This document shows positions 1 through 7,715 of a DNA stretch of 64,000 nt, piece after piece. Under the pieces are notes generated by a model, which saw nothing but the letters and a program-made list of their open reading frames with translations, was not told the DNA's origin and ran no database searches. This DNA comes from Bradyrhizobium oligotrophicum S58 (GTDB lineage Bacteria > Pseudomonadota > Alphaproteobacteria > Rhizobiales > Xanthobacteraceae). How positions within the stretch are numbered: position 1 is the first letter of the stretch; the number at the start of each line of letters is the position of its first letter. Made by a program: the position numbers and the translations under genes. The stretch spans positions 4,435,001 to 4,499,000 of the forward strand of contig NC_020453.1 in assembly GCF_000344805.1 (NCBI RefSeq), written 5' to 3'.

Positions 1-1151
1 TGATCGGCTGCGACGGCGGCCGCTCGGTGGTGCGCAAGCTGATCGGCTCGCGGCTCAGCGGCACTGATGTGGTGCAGCGGGTGCAGTCCACCTACATCCA
101 CGCGCCCGCGCTCAAGGAGCTCATCACCCAGAAGCCGGCGTGGATGACGATGTCGCTCAATCCGCGGCGCTGCGGCACCACCGTCTCCATCGACGGCCGC
201 GACAATTGGCTGATCCACAATCACCTCGCAGCGGAGGAAGTGGAATTCGACAGCGTCGACCGCGACTGGGCGCTGCGCACCATCCTCGGTGTCGACGAGC
301 GTTTCCGGTACGAGATCATCAGCAAGGAGGATTGGATCGGCCGCCGCCTTGTCGCTGATCGCTTCCGCGATCGCCGCGCCTTCATCTGTGGCGATGCCGC
401 GCATCTGTGGATTCCCTATGCCGGCTACGGCATGAATGCCGGAATCGCCGATGCGGTCGACCTGTGCTGGATGCTCGCCGGCGTCATCAACGGCTGGGCC
501 GCCCCTGCCCTGCTCGACGCCTATGAAGCCGAGCGGCAGCCGATCACCGAGCAGGTGTCACACTTCGCGATGAACCACGCGCTCGCCGTGATGAGCCAGC
601 GGCGCGCCGTGCCCGCCGAGGTCGAGATGGATGGTCCAGTCGGTGACGCGGCGCGGGACAAGGTCGGCAAGGCCGCCTACGATCTCAACGTGCAGCAATA
701 TTGCTGTGCCGGCTTGAACTTCGGTTATTACTACGACCGGTCGCCCGCCATTTCCTATGATGGCGAGACGCCGCCGCCCTACGGCATGGGCCATTTCACG
801 GCGTCGACCGTGCCCGGCGCACGCGCACCGCATGTCTGGCTGTCCGACGGCCGCTCGCTGCTGGATGCGCTCGGCCCGGCCTACACGCTGGTCCGGTTCG
901 ATCCAGCTATCGATGTCGCGTCCCTGATCGAGGCCGCAGCCGGGCAACGCGTGCCTTTGACGCTCGTGGACGCCGAACGCGCCAAGGCGGGCTATGGCTT
1001 CGCGGAAAGCCTGCTGCTGGTGCGGCCGGACTCGCACATCGCCTGGCGCGGCATGACTGCACCGCACGAGCCCGACCAACTGTTCGATCGCCTGCGTGGC
1101 ATCGCAACGCAGCCGGAGGCCATGCGCCGTGACGATGCCGTCGTCGCCTGA
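1..1151 (+). CDS. FAD-dependent aromatic-ring monooxygenase, 5' truncated by window edge
   Basis: The reading frame is open from base 3 and begins mid-protein with GCDGGRSVVRK, the DG motif of class A flavoprotein hydroxylases, so the N-terminal FAD Rossmann fold lies outside the window. The second FAD motif follows (GDAAHLWIPYAGYGMNAGI, the usual GDAAH...G.G.N). The last 120 or so residues (PHVWLSDGRSLLDALG and onward) match the thioredoxin-like C-terminal domain of the PheA/MhpA group. By family it should hydroxylate a phenolic or related aromatic with NAD(P)H and O2 in the cytoplasm; the substrate cannot be read from sequence. The stop lies 16 bp before the start chosen for the ThDP enzyme, so the two are probably one operon. 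Confidence 0.85.
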   Translation, partial: IGCDGGRSVVRKLIGSRLSGTDVVQRVQSTYIHAPALKELITQKPAWMTMSLNPRRCGTTVSIDGRDNWLIHNHLAAEEVEFDSVDRDWALRTILGVDERFRYEIISKEDWIGRRLVADRFRDRRAFICGDAAHLWIPYAGYGMNAGIADAVDLCWMLAGVINGWAAPALLDAYEAERQPITEQVSHFAMNHALAVMSQRRAVPAEVEMDGPVGDAARDKVGKAAYDLNVQQYCCAGLNFGYYYDRSPAISYDGETPPPYGMGHFTASTVPGARAPHVWLSDGRSLLDALGPAYTLVRFDPAIDVASLIEAAAGQRVPLTLVDAERAKAGYGFAESLLLVRPDSHIAWRGMTAPHEPDQLFDRLRGIATQPEAMRRDDAVVA

Positions 1152-1167
1152 TCCGCATCACCGCGCC

Positions 1168-2901
1168 ATGACCAGCCACAGCACCGCCCACTACTTCCTC
1201 GAGGCGCTCGTCGACCTCGGCATCGACTACATCTTTGCCAATCTCGGCACCGACCATGTGTCGCTGATCGAGGAAATCGCGCGCTGGGACAGCGAAGGCA
1301 GGCCGCATCCCGAGGTGATCCTGTGTCCTCACGAGGTGGTGGCGGTGCACATGGCGGCGGGTTATGCGATGACGACCGGTCGCGGCCAGGCCGTGTTCGT
1401 CCACGTCGACGCCGGCACGGCGAACGCGTGCATGGCCATCCAGAACGCCTTTCGCTACCGGCTTCCTGTGCTGCTGTTTGCGGGACGGGCGCCCTTCGCG
1501 GTGCATGGCGAGCTGGCGGGAGGACGCGATACCTACGTCCATTTCGTGCAGGACAGTTTCGACCAGGCCAGCGTCATCAGGCCCTACGTGAAATGGGACT
1601 ACACGTTGCCGTCGGGCGTGGTCGTCAAGGAGGCGCTGGCCCGCGCGGCCGCGTTCATGCACAGCGATCCGCCCGGCCCCGTCTACATGATGCTGCCGCG
1701 CGAAACCCTCGCCGAGACCTGGGAACACGAGGCGATGCCGGCCTACCCGCCTGCGCGCTATGGCAGCGTCAAGGCCGGCGGCATCGAGCCGGAGCGCGCG
1801 CAGGCGATAGCAGACGCGCTGATGAAGGCGGACAACCCGATCGCCTTGACTGCTTACCTCGGACGCAACGCCGAGGCCGTCTCGGTGCTGGAGCGATTGG
1901 CGCTGGTCTGCGGCATCCGTGTCGCCGAGTTCAATCCGGTCACGATGAACATCTGCCAGGACTCGCCCTGCTTTGCCGGCTCCGACCCGGCCGCACTGGT
2001 CGCCGGCGCCGATCTCGGACTGCTGATCGACATCGACGTTCCCTTCATTCCGCAGATGCTGAAATCAGCCGATCGTATCAGCTGGATCCAGATTGATCTC
2101 GATGCCTTGAAGGCGGACATTCCGATGTGGGGATTTGCCACCGACCTTCGCATCCAGGGTAATTCAGCGGTCATCCTTCGGCAGGTGTTGGAGTGCGTCG
2201 TCGCCCGTGGTGACGACGCATACTTGCGGAAAGTGCGCGAGCGGATCACGAGCTGGCAGCCGGCACGCGAGGCTGCGCAGGCGAAACGCACGTCCGCGGC
2301 AGCACAGAAAGGCGCGCCTGGCGCGATCAACCCCGCCTATCTGTTTGCACGGCTGCAGGCGCTGCTGTCCGAGGACGACATCGTGGTCAACGAGGCCGTC
2401 CGCAATGCGCCCATCCTGCAGCAGCAGCTTCGCCGCACCAAGCCGATGACCTATGTGGGCCTGGCCGGCGGCGGCCTCGGCTTCAGCGGCGGCATGGCGC
2501 TCGGGCTCAAGCTGGCCAACCCCGCACGCCGCGTGGTGCAGATCGTCGGCGACGGCGCCTACCATTTCGCCGCGCCGGATTCGGTCTACGCCGTCTCGCA
2601 GCAGTATCAGCTGCCGATCCTCACCGTGATCCTCGACAACAATGGCTGGCAGGCGGTGAAGGCGTCGGTGCAACGGGTCTATCCGGAGGGCGCCGCGCAG
2701 CGGACGAATTCCTTTCTTTCACGACTGACGACGGGGCGTCAGGATGAGCAGCGGCGTCTCGCCGACATCGCCTGCGCGTTCGGCGCCTACGGCGAGCGCG
2801 TCGACGATCCCGATGCCCTCGATACGGCGATCGAACGCTGCCTTGCGGCCGTCGACGGCGGTCGCGCCGCAGTGCTGCACGTCGACATTACGCCGTTGTA
2901 G
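1168..2901 (+). CDS. Thiamine-diphosphate-dependent enzyme, acetolactate synthase/decarboxylase superfamily
   Basis: A 577-aa protein with the three-domain layout of ThDP enzymes. The N-terminal pyrimidine-binding domain has the cofactor-activating Glu near residue 56 (CPHEVVAVHMAAGYA). A central domain follows. The C-terminal pyrophosphate domain has GDG at about 461-463 and the closing NN at 491-492 (GDGAYHF...LDNNGWQ). The start at 1168 gives MTSHSTAHYFLEAL, which resembles other family N termini; an upstream ATG at 1135 would overlap the monooxygenase and has no better ribosome-binding site. The family includes acetolactate synthases, benzoylformate decarboxylases and oxalyl-CoA decarboxylases, and nothing here decides among them. 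Linkage to an aromatic hydroxylase suggests carboligation or decarboxylation of an aromatic or 2-oxo acid intermediate (inference). Confidence 0.85.
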   Translation: MTSHSTAHYFLEALVDLGIDYIFANLGTDHVSLIEEIARWDSEGRPHPEVILCPHEVVAVHMAAGYAMTTGRGQAVFVHVDAGTANACMAIQNAFRYRLPVLLFAGRAPFAVHGELAGGRDTYVHFVQDSFDQASVIRPYVKWDYTLPSGVVVKEALARAAAFMHSDPPGPVYMMLPRETLAETWEHEAMPAYPPARYGSVKAGGIEPERAQAIADALMKADNPIALTAYLGRNAEAVSVLERLALVCGIRVAEFNPVTMNICQDSPCFAGSDPAALVAGADLGLLIDIDVPFIPQMLKSADRISWIQIDLDALKADIPMWGFATDLRIQGNSAVILRQVLECVVARGDDAYLRKVRERITSWQPAREAAQAKRTSAAAQKGAPGAINPAYLFARLQALLSEDDIVVNEAVRNAPILQQQLRRTKPMTYVGLAGGGLGFSGGMALGLKLANPARRVVQIVGDGAYHFAAPDSVYAVSQQYQLPILTVILDNNGWQAVKASVQRVYPEGAAQRTNSFLSRLTTGRQDEQRRLADIACAFGAYGERVDDPDALDTAIERCLAAVDGGRAAVLHVDITPL

Positions 2902-3339
2902 CGGGATCGCCCGATGGCCGACGGCGTTGGCGGCAGCTCATGCTGAAGCGCGTAAGACGAATGGAGCTACGTCAGTCTCGGCATACCGTGAGAGCATCCG
3001 ACCAGTATGCCGCGCTTGCTGGCGTTGACGCGCGCCGTCATCTCCTGGAGCTTGCGGTGCATCTCTGACGTTGGACGCTGGCGCAATTTAAGGCAGATTC
3101 AATTCTGGATTTCCATCGAGAGATGAATCAATATTATGCCGTTCCGGTGGAGCGCGGCAGCCTTCAGCCGTTGGTGCATCGCGGATTTGACGGGATACCA
3201 CCCAGGGAGAGCGCGTTCGTGCATCTCGCTATCTGGCTTCTGCTCGGATCTTTTCTCGTTCTGCCTTACGCGACCGGGCAGCACATCCGAATTGCCCTTT
3301 TGCCGTCATGAACATGCCCCGTACACTTGGGGCCGTAAG
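2902..3339. other. Gene-poor stretch, possible decayed coding sequence
   Basis: No ORF here has convincing coding character. Short frames exist on both strands, including a plus-strand one at 3123-3311 and a minus-strand one at 3099-3284, but they overlap each other and lack the third-position GC bias of neighbouring genes. A hairpin GCCCC-N8-GGGGC lies at about 3316-3333, just before the terminator-like structure. This may be the scar of a lost gene at the left edge of the island that holds the 708-aa membrane protein. Confidence 0.3.
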
Positions 3340-3361
3340 GCGCGGCCTGGCGCGCTTTTTT
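3340..3361 (+). terminator. Terminator-like hairpin just upstream of the membrane-protein gene
   Basis: GCGCG (3340-3344), a 6-nt loop and CGCGC (3351-3355) are followed directly by six T residues (3356-3361). It reads as an intrinsic terminator on the plus strand. It lies 29 bp before the start codon of the 708-aa protein gene. A preceding hairpin and an alternative GGCCG/CGGCC pairing across it make an attenuator possible. Confidence 0.45.
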
Positions 3362-3390
3362 CCTCAGCATCGAGAAGCAGAGGTTCATTG

Positions 3391-5517
3391 ATGTATTTGT
3401 TTGTTTGGTTTCTGCTGGGCGCGTCGTTCGCTTGGTCGCTTGCCGCGACTTGGACCGCGATCCGCTCTTTCTTTTTCGGCTATTCAGGGATTCCGGCCGA
3501 AATACGGTGGTCAATCGCGTTGATTGGACTATGTAGTTTGGCCGCGCTCGCGATTGCTTCGGACAACGCAATGCTTAGCCAGGATTTCCTCGATCTGAGA
3601 TCTCATTTCCTGGGGCCTCGGTTCGAAGTTCTTCTGCTCGGATTCATCATCGGCGTGATCACGTTTGGATACCGTTGGGCGCTCCATGCCGGCCTGAAGC
3701 GATTGGGGTCGGCGATCCTGGGCGACAAGGACAGCACAGCCTGGGCGTTTCAAAGCGCGATTGCTCTGGTGATGGTGGCATTTGTCGTGTTCGCCGTTCG
3801 ACCCGACTTTCTCGATTACCTTAGGTCTTTCAAGATTGGCGGCTTCGAAGCGACGTTCGCCGAGCCGTCAAGCAGCGCCATCCGTGATACCAATCTGCAC
3901 CTGAACGATCAGCGAGAGGCGTTGACCGTTGTGCAATTTAAAGACTTTGAGGCTGAATTCATTGATCCGACTTCCCCGCGGGGGTTCGCGAGACGCTTGT
4001 TTGCGCCTGCCGAACTTATCGATCAGACCGACCCCATAACCGTATTGCTGGTCGACGGCTATCTTCGGCCCGTTACGGCGTCCCTGAACTGCCTCTACGA
4101 AGCCCATCAGCTAGACATTGTCTCCAGGGACGACGACATTGCGTCCTTTGTCTATGCGTGGCAGGGCTTCTTGCTGGCGGTCCATCAAGGTGAGGTTTGG
4201 AAAGACGGTGAGGATCAAACGTCACGCAGGGAGGCTGTGACGTCCATATTGGCGCGTCTTTTGAAACATCAACTCAGCATTGTGCGACATGCTAACCAGA
4301 TTTCGCGAGATTGCGTCTCCCGGGACAGAGGGCCCAAGGACGCCATGCGGTTCGAATCAAAGTGTCTGCTTTCGCGGGCGGGGCCGGACTCACTTTGTCT
4401 TGCGCCCAAGATGTCTCTTGTTGATCTGATCGAGAGCTACGATGCGGCGAAATCGAAAGATAATTCTGACGGGACTCAGTGGATCGCCGCACATGCTGCC
4501 CGCGATTTCGAGTGCCTCGATGCGCATTTTCGGGCGGCTCAGACGGTCTTGAAGAGCAAAGGTCAGAACCCACACCAGATCATCTCTCTGATGGTTATGG
4601 ACGCCTACCTCGCTGGCGCCGTCGCCGATCTCATAGCGCTAGTCTCCGGACAACAGAAAGATAAGGCAGTTTTCCTGACTACCATGTTGGATGGCTTTCC
4701 CCAATCGCAGGAATTTGCGACCCCGGGAACAATCAACGTATTTTACCAGCTAAGTGACGCTAGGTGGAAAACATTGGATTCGTGGCCTCTGGAGCAGACT
4801 CTTTCCGATTTCAGGTTTGCGTTCGATGGCGTCAAGGCGATGATGAACCCGCGGCCCGACCAATTGATAATGGCACTCGGAAAAAGGGTGACCTCAAACC
4901 AAAGCGGCCCAGACCCAGATCAGATGGCACGCTGCGACGCCGAGATCACAAAACTGGCGGAGACGTACCGAGATAAAGTTTATGACATCTACCTAAGAAA
5001 TGCGCTCATTATTTCGACGACGGAAGTCCAGCTATTTAATCAGTTCGAACTATCTAACAGGTATATCTCCGAGGGACTGCATCAGCAGTGGGCCGGAGCC
5101 TTGGGGAATCTATTAGTTCAACTCAAAGGGCACTTGAGATGGACCGTCGCAGTCCCAGAGACCATTCGGCTTCCAGAACTGGACGAAAGGCAGCGGAAAG
5201 GCCTACCCAATTTGGATCTGGACGACTATCCTGATGTCCTCGTTGAGGCGGAGCTGGCCGCGGCTTTAGGCACAATTCTGACGGATGGACACGGGACGCG
5301 TCCTTCTGCGAAGGCATGCAACCTGTCGCTCTTCTTGGTGAACTACGCCGACCGCTCCACTGGCAAAATCAAGCTCAAGTTAAACCTTGAGCGATCTCAG
5401 CAAATACGCTGGAAACAGCTTGTTGCCGTTGTCGCCGAACGAGTTGCAAGCAGCTGCTCATGGACAGACCGCCGGGCCGGGAAACAAGATGTTCCCGAAA
5501 CGGCGGTTTCAGACTAG
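3391..5517 (+). CDS. Large membrane protein of unknown family, four N-terminal TM segments
   Basis: A 708-aa protein starting MYLFVWFLLGASFAW. The frame stays open further upstream to 3136, but that extension crosses a terminator-like hairpin and reads as non-coding. Four hydrophobic segments occupy roughly residues 3-30, 37-55, 80-105 and 125-145. A soluble region of some 550 residues follows, mostly polar and apparently helical, with no motif I recognise: no Walker box, nuclease or kinase signature. Base composition and codon use are clearly less GC-rich than in the flanking genes (many TTG, GAT, AAA and ATT codons), pointing to horizontal acquisition. It stands alone, between the ThDP enzyme and hflX. 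A membrane-anchored sensor or defence-type effector is conceivable, but nothing in the sequence shows it. Confidence 0.75.
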   Translation: MYLFVWFLLGASFAWSLAATWTAIRSFFFGYSGIPAEIRWSIALIGLCSLAALAIASDNAMLSQDFLDLRSHFLGPRFEVLLLGFIIGVITFGYRWALHAGLKRLGSAILGDKDSTAWAFQSAIALVMVAFVVFAVRPDFLDYLRSFKIGGFEATFAEPSSSAIRDTNLHLNDQREALTVVQFKDFEAEFIDPTSPRGFARRLFAPAELIDQTDPITVLLVDGYLRPVTASLNCLYEAHQLDIVSRDDDIASFVYAWQGFLLAVHQGEVWKDGEDQTSRREAVTSILARLLKHQLSIVRHANQISRDCVSRDRGPKDAMRFESKCLLSRAGPDSLCLAPKMSLVDLIESYDAAKSKDNSDGTQWIAAHAARDFECLDAHFRAAQTVLKSKGQNPHQIISLMVMDAYLAGAVADLIALVSGQQKDKAVFLTTMLDGFPQSQEFATPGTINVFYQLSDARWKTLDSWPLEQTLSDFRFAFDGVKAMMNPRPDQLIMALGKRVTSNQSGPDPDQMARCDAEITKLAETYRDKVYDIYLRNALIISTTEVQLFNQFELSNRYISEGLHQQWAGALGNLLVQLKGHLRWTVAVPETIRLPELDERQRKGLPNLDLDDYPDVLVEAELAAALGTILTDGHGTRPSAKACNLSLFLVNYADRSTGKIKLKLNLERSQQIRWKQLVAVVAERVASSCSWTDRRAGKQDVPETAVSD

Positions 5518-5587
5518 TAGCAGAACGACACGAAAGCAGGCGAGTGATCGCCTAACCAGCAATTGAACGTGGCCCAATCAGGCTCGC

Positions 5588-5668
5588 TCAGATCGCCCGG
5601 GCCAAAGCAACCTCTGCGAAAGCGAGAGATGCGAGCGTCAGGGCAATGCTCCAGTGGAAGATCTTCAT
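5588..5668 (-). CDS. Small signal-peptide-like ORF, 26 aa, possibly a frameshifted secreted protein
   Basis: On the minus strand an ATG at 5668 has a good ribosome-binding site (GGAG, 7-nt spacer) and encodes MKIFHWSIALTLASLAFAEV, then ALARAI, then TGA. This is a textbook signal peptide: Lys at position 2, a hydrophobic core and an Ala-rich end. Another frame continues past the stop with GDLSEPDWATFNCWLGDHSP and a terminal FCY, ending near 5518, so one frameshift would give a secreted peptide of about 50 residues. It is either an intact tiny secreted peptide or a frameshifted gene. It lies downstream of hflX on the same strand, 120 bp after the hflX stop. Confidence 0.4.
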   Translation of the reverse strand: MKIFHWSIALTLASLAFAEVALARAI

Positions 5669-5788
5669 GTTTGCACTCCGGAGTAACCTCACCAGAACCT
5701 ATATTCTTCAGAGATATTTTCAAGAGGCCGGACGCGGGAAGAAATGAACATCCGTTCAGCGCGTCATTACTTTGTTTTCCTGCCGTCT

Positions 5789-7168
5789 TTACGCCACCCG
5801 CGGCACGCCGTGATAGCGCTCCACCACGATGTCGCGCTTGGTGGCGTCGACACGGACGGTCATGTCGTAGTGGCCTTCGTGCAGCTCCTTGGCGAGCACC
5901 TCGGCATTGCGATGCAGCCAGCTGATGCCGGCGCCGTCGGCGGCGTCGATGGTCAGATCGAGCGTCGTCCGCGCCGCGGCGAGCCTGTCCTCGATCGCCT
6001 GCAGCAGCGCCTCGACGCCCTCCCCGGTCTCGGCCGAGACCAGGAAGCACGGCCGCTCCGGCGGCCGTCGGCTTGCGATATTGGCGAGGTTCTCGCGCGC
6101 CGCCTCGTCGAGACGGTCGATCTTGTTCCAGACCTCGATGATGGTGTCGGTGGCCTCGGGATCGATGCCGAGCTGGCTCAGCACCAGCTCGACGTCGTGC
6201 TGCTGCGCCTCGGCATCTTCATGCGACATGTCGCGGACGTGCAGGATCACGTCGGCCTCGAGCACCTCCTCCAGCGTGGCGCGAAAGGCAGCAACGAGTT
6301 GCGTCGGCAGGTTGGAGATGAAGCCGACGGTGTCGGACAGCATCGCCTTGCCGCCGTGGGGCAACGCGATCGCGCGCAGGGTCGGATCAAGCGTCGCGAA
6401 CAGCATGTCGGCCGCCTGCACGTCGGCGCGAGTCAGGCGATTGAACAGGGTCGACTTGCCCGCATTGGTGTAGCCGACCAGCGCCACCACGCGATAGGGC
6501 ACGCGCTGGCGGCCGGCGCGGTGCAGCCGCCGCGTCGCCTGGACCTTCTTGATCTCGTTCTCGAGCCGGGTGATGCGGTCGCCGATCAGCCGGCGGTCGG
6601 CCTCGATCTGGGTCTCGCCAGGACCGCCCATGAAGCCGAAGCCGCCGCGCTGGCGCTCGAGATGGGTCCAGGAGCGCACCAGGCGGCTGCGCTGATAGTT
6701 GAGATGCGCGAGCTCGACCTGCAGCGAGCCCTCCTTGGTCTTGGCGCGGCGGCCAAAGATCTCCAGGATCAGGCCGGTGCGGTCGAGCACCTTCGTATTC
6801 CAAGCCTTCTCGAGGTTGCGCTGCTGGATCGGCGACAGCGCGCAATCCATCACGACGAGCTCGACCCCGTGGCTCGCGATCACGCCTCCGATCTCGTCGA
6901 CCTTGCCCTTGCCGAGATAGGTCGCGGGACGAATCTGCTGGATCGGTGCGAGGATCGCTTCGGCCACCGTCAGGTCGATGGCGCGCGCCAGCCCTGCGGC
7001 CTCATCGATCCGCGCCTCGCTGTCACGCATGTCGGAATGACCAGCTTGCGCGCCGTCGTCACCACGGCGCGCTCGCAAGTAAGGGCCGATCACGATGACC
7101 AGCCCTGTCGTCTTGACGTCATCCGGCCTCGAAAGGCCGATGCCCCCTTCGCGATCGCGGGGTTCCAA
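5789..7168 (-). CDS. hflX: GTPase HflX
   Basis: A 459-aa member of the HflX family of ribosome-associated GTPases, which split or rescue stalled ribosomes. The N-terminal HflX domain includes ATYLGKGKVDEI (the GTP-binding-protein middle motif) and the Gly-rich GFGFMGGPGETQIEADRR. The G domain has the P-loop GYTNAGKS, switch FATLDPT, DTVGF and NKID. An in-frame TGA directly precedes the TTG at 7168, so TTG is the most upstream possible start; an internal GTG is an alternative. The gene sits 25 bp after hfq, the classical hfq-hflX pairing, so the two are probably co-transcribed. Confidence 0.93.
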   Translation of the reverse strand: MEPRDREGGIGLSRPDDVKTTGLVIVIGPYLRARRGDDGAQAGHSDMRDSEARIDEAAGLARAIDLTVAEAILAPIQQIRPATYLGKGKVDEIGGVIASHGVELVVMDCALSPIQQRNLEKAWNTKVLDRTGLILEIFGRRAKTKEGSLQVELAHLNYQRSRLVRSWTHLERQRGGFGFMGGPGETQIEADRRLIGDRITRLENEIKKVQATRRLHRAGRQRVPYRVVALVGYTNAGKSTLFNRLTRADVQAADMLFATLDPTLRAIALPHGGKAMLSDTVGFISNLPTQLVAAFRATLEEVLEADVILHVRDMSHEDAEAQQHDVELVLSQLGIDPEATDTIIEVWNKIDRLDEAARENLANIASRRPPERPCFLVSAETGEGVEALLQAIEDRLAAARTTLDLTIDAADGAGISWLHRNAEVLAKELHEGHYDMTVRVDATKRDIVVERYHGVPRVA

Positions 7169-7193
7169 TCAGGTCACTCTCACGTCAGGTCAC

Positions 7194-7442
7194 TCACGCA
7201 GACGCGTCCTCGCCACCCTCGAACAGCTGGATCGGGGCGCCGGGCATAATGGTGGAGATCGCATGCTTGTAGACGAGCTGCGAGTGACCGTCGCGCCGGA
7301 GCAGCAGGCAGAAATTGTCGAACCATGTGACAATCCCCTGCAGTTTTACGCCATTGACCAGGAAGATCGTGAGCGGCGTCTTGGTTTTGCGGACATGGTT
7401 GAGAAAGGTGTCTTGTAGGTTTTGTGCGCGGTCTGCCGCCAT
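7194..7442 (-). CDS. hfq: RNA chaperone Hfq
   Basis: An 82-aa protein with the Sm fold signature: an N-terminal helix ([20 protein letters not shown]), Sm1 ([20 protein letters not shown]) and Sm2 ([12 protein letters not shown]), followed by a short acidic tail. Hfq forms hexamers that pair sRNAs with mRNAs, and in rhizobia it affects nitrogen regulation through NifA. The length is typical of alphaproteobacterial Hfq. The gene lies between ntrX upstream and hflX downstream, all on the minus strand. The 273-bp gap to ntrX with two hairpins suggests that hfq has its own promoter. Confidence 0.97.
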   Translation of the reverse strand: MAADRAQNLQDTFLNHVRKTKTPLTIFLVNGVKLQGIVTWFDNFCLLLRRDGHSQLVYKHAISTIMPGAPIQLFEGGEDASA

Positions 7443-7612
7443 TGTTGTTATCTCGCAGTCTTGTGCTTTTTCTTATTGAACCTTCGGCGGCCCGATTGCA
7501 GCTCTCGGACTCGACGTGGTGTCCCATGATCCATTGAGATCCCCCTCGAGGGACCATGGAATGCCGGATTAGAAGACAGGCGAGCATTTTAGGCAAGCCG
7601 ATTGCATGAACA

Positions 7613-7683
7613 CCGGTTCCAAAAGAACCGGATTCGTCCGTAAAAGTCCGGGATTGGACGAATTTTCCAATGTAAATTCGTCC
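7613..7683 (-). terminator. Pair of inverted repeats between ntrX and hfq
   Basis: Two perfect hairpins follow ntrX on the minus strand. One pairs GGACGAATTT (7656-7665) with AAATTCGTCC (7674-7683) across an 8-nt loop. The other pairs CCGGTTC (7613-7619) with GAACCGG (7625-7631) across a 5-nt loop. Neither has a T run, so they may be factor-dependent 3' ends, RNA-stabilising structures or elements of the hfq leader. The short sequence GGATTCGTCC at 7631-7640 partly repeats the first arm. Confidence 0.4.
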
Positions 7684-7715
7684 AGTGGTGCCAACCCGGG
7701 TCCAGGTCGGCAATT

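Noticed and set aside
3123..3311. 62-aa plus-strand ORF with a hydrophobic stretch
   Set aside because: It overlaps an equally long opposite-strand frame, has no ribosome-binding site, and the following terminator argues against it being the start of the 708-aa gene.
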